A stretch of DNA of 64,000 nucleotides from Streptomyces hygroscopicus (GTDB lineage Bacteria; Actinomycetota; Actinomycetes; Streptomycetales; Streptomycetaceae): contig CP018627.1 of the NCBI GenBank assembly GCA_002021875.1, positions 5,394,001 through 5,458,000 of the forward strand. The letters run 5' to 3'. The number at the start of each line of letters is the position of its first letter. The stretch's first letter is position 1. Made by a program: the position numbers and the translations under genes. Shown piece after piece: positions 63,018-64,000 of the stretch. Below the pieces are notes generated by a model, which was given only the letters and a program-made list of their open reading frames with translations, had not been told where the DNA came from and searched no databases.

Positions 63018-63461
63018 ATGGACCGAGACGAACGGCACGACCGGAGTGAACGGGCCGAGCGGCTGACGCGGTATCTGAACGAATTGCAGGAACGAATCGA
63101 TCCCCGCTCGCTCGAGCTGCTGATGCGGCTGCTGCGCGAGTTGAGCACCTCACCGGCCGTCCGCGGGGGGACGTACGAGCTCGGTATGGGGCCGGAGGAG
63201 AAAGAGCTGTTCACCCCCGCTCTCCAGGCCGAGCTGCTGGTGCTGTTCGGCCTGCTCACTTCCCAGGACGAGCGGGTGGTGGTCGACCTCGGCGACAGCC
63301 CGCACGCCAAGGGCATGAAGGTGCTGGTGCCTCAGGAGCGGGCCGGGGACCCCGATTTCCTGCACCGCCACAAGCAGCGGGTGGCGGCCGAGGCGGAGCA
63401 GCGGGAGCAGGACCGGCGGGAGGTGGAGGCCATCGCGAGGGCCAGCGGCATGGAACCGTGA
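63018..63461 (+). CDS. Hypothetical protein, about 147 residues
   Basis: A hydrophilic, mostly helical protein (RLTRYLNELQERIDPRSLEL, LMRLLRELSTSPAVRGG). A conserved-looking centre is LVVFGLL-like (here AELLVLFGLLTSQDERVVVD) and the tail is charged (RVAAEAEQREQDRREVEAIA). No family recognised, no signal or membrane segment. Starts at 62997, 63000 or 63018 are possible and none has a good ribosome site. Divergent from the S37 peptidase gene. Confidence 0.6.
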   Translation: MDRDERHDRSERAERLTRYLNELQERIDPRSLELLMRLLRELSTSPAVRGGTYELGMGPEEKELFTPALQAELLVLFGLLTSQDERVVVDLGDSPHAKGMKVLVPQERAGDPDFLHRHKQRVAAEAEQREQDRREVEAIARASGMEP

Positions 63462-63462
63462 T

Positions 63463-63477
63463 GTTACCGTACGTAAC
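63463..63477. promoter_or_regulatory. GTTACCGTACGTAAC near-palindrome
   Basis: GTTAC-CGTAC-GTAAC sits just after the hypothetical gene. TTACCGTACGTAAC differs by one base from the matching word upstream of the sigma gene at 51408. Possible operator; nothing links it to a gene firmly. Confidence 0.3.
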
Positions 63478-63584
63478 AGTGGGCGAACGCTAAGCGTCAC
63501 CGCCGTACGGCGGATGACCGGTGCACACCCCACCGCACCACCCACACCGCCCCTGCGACGCGGGCCCATCCGCCGCGCTGCCGC

Positions 63585-63665
63585 GCGACGAAGGGCCCAC
63601 GCGACGAAGGGCCCACGCGTCGGCGGGGCCACCGGCGAGCTCTCGGCGAGCTCTCGGCGGGCTCC
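63585..63665. repeat. Two sets of tandem repeats in the gap before the ABC gene
   Basis: GCGACGAAGGGCCCAC is repeated exactly (63585-63600, 63601-63616). CGGCGAGCTCT then repeats at 63633 and 63644, with CGGCGGGCTCC at 63655. No gene is seen between 63462 and 63712. Confidence 0.6.
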
Positions 63666-63712
63666 AAGTGACGCTCTCACGACGGCAGGTCGGGGCACTT
63701 CCAGCGGCGCGC

Positions 63713-64000
63713 TCAGACGGTCGCGGGGGCCGTCTCGCCCATGAACGTGCGCCACAGCGCGGCGTACCGGCCGTCCCGCGCCACCAGCTCCTCATGAGTG
63801 CCGTCCTCGACGACCCGGCCATGGTCCAGGACCACCACCCGGTCCGCACGAGCGGCGGTGGTCAGCCGGTGTGCGACGACCAGCGTGGTGCGCCGTCCCG
63901 TCAGCCGGTCCGTGGCCTGGTTGACCAGGGCCTCGGAGGCCAGATCGAGCGCGGCCGTGGCCTCGTCGAGCAGCAGGACGTCCGGGTTCACCAGCTCGGC
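63713..64000 (-). CDS. ABC transporter ATP-binding/permease protein, C-terminal part (runs off the right edge)
   Basis: The last 95 residues of an exporter-type ABC ATPase. Walker B and D-loop read [20 protein letters not shown], the H-loop is [20 protein letters not shown], then [20 protein letters not shown]. These fit an MsbA/multidrug or siderophore-type half exporter with an N-terminal membrane domain outside the window. The frame remains open to 64000; an internal GTG at 63991 is not the true start. Confidence 0.88.
   Translation of the reverse strand, partial: AELVNPDVLLLDEATAALDLASEALVNQATDRLTGRRTTLVVAHRLTTAARADRVVVLDHGRVVEDGTHEELVARDGRYAALWRTFMGETAPATV

Overview
The window reads as chromosomal DNA of a Streptomyces or close relative. 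GC is roughly 70% or more, third codon positions are almost always G or C, leucine TTA codons are nearly absent, GTG starts are common, and genes often overlap by 4 bp (ATGA or GTGA). The gene set (copZ-copA, citrate synthase, RecD2-type helicase, ribose operon, inositol operon, many sugar regulons) is typical of that genus. All calls come from reading translations and motifs; no database search was run.

Layout. 1-907: 5' part of an unidentified gene carrying a TTA codon. 1092-12843: a divergent myo-inositol utilisation locus. The leftward arm is iolC, an aldolase, iolB, iolD and mmsA/iolA. The rightward arm is an ABC sugar transporter (lipoprotein, permease, single-domain ATPase), an inosose-type TIM barrel and an iolG-type dehydrogenase. 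Between the arms lies a nested palindromic control region. 13117-16582: a small HTH protein, then a divergent MMPL exporter and TetR pair around paired operators. 16691-19419: copper chaperone and copper P-type ATPase behind a CsoR-like site. 19420-21314: a 600-bp gene-free stretch with a strong intrinsic terminator that has no gene in front of it (possible small RNA), then citrate synthase. 21466-23709: RecD2-like helicase. 23860-29805: ribose operon (LacI regulator with two perfect LacI-type operators, RbsA, a fused permease/binding protein, RbsK, RbsD).

30225-31697 holds a proline-rich repeat protein, a SigE-type ECF sigma factor and a small membrane protein. 31756-33683 is a lower-GC insert with a decapitated ATP-grasp peptide ligase and a PIMT-like methyltransferase, which looks like the remains of a graspetide-type RiPP locus. 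33869-46870 is a large carbohydrate locus: eleven leftward genes (two Gfo/Idh/MocA oxidoreductases, DUF993, a TIM barrel, a Tat-exported lyase-like protein, a DUF624 protein, an ABC importer, a cupin and a PmoA/DUF6807 protein) plus a divergent LacI regulator. Two near-identical LacI-type sites precede its two oxidoreductase genes.

46917-64000 is more mixed: two Cys-rich small proteins with an XRE/TPR regulator, a MarR-GNAT fusion, two methyltransferases, a probably frameshifted ECF sigma gene, a TIM-barrel isomerase, a LysR/EamA pair, a macrolide-type glycosyltransferase, a secreted GH3 hexosaminidase, an SDR with an altered active site, a secreted S37-type peptidase and the 3' end of an ABC exporter.

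The most unusual patterns are (i) short tandem repeats spanning the stop codons of five catabolic genes, (ii) the truncated ATP-grasp/PIMT pair, (iii) the orphan terminator next to citrate synthase, and (iv) the uncharacterised LacI-controlled sugar locus.
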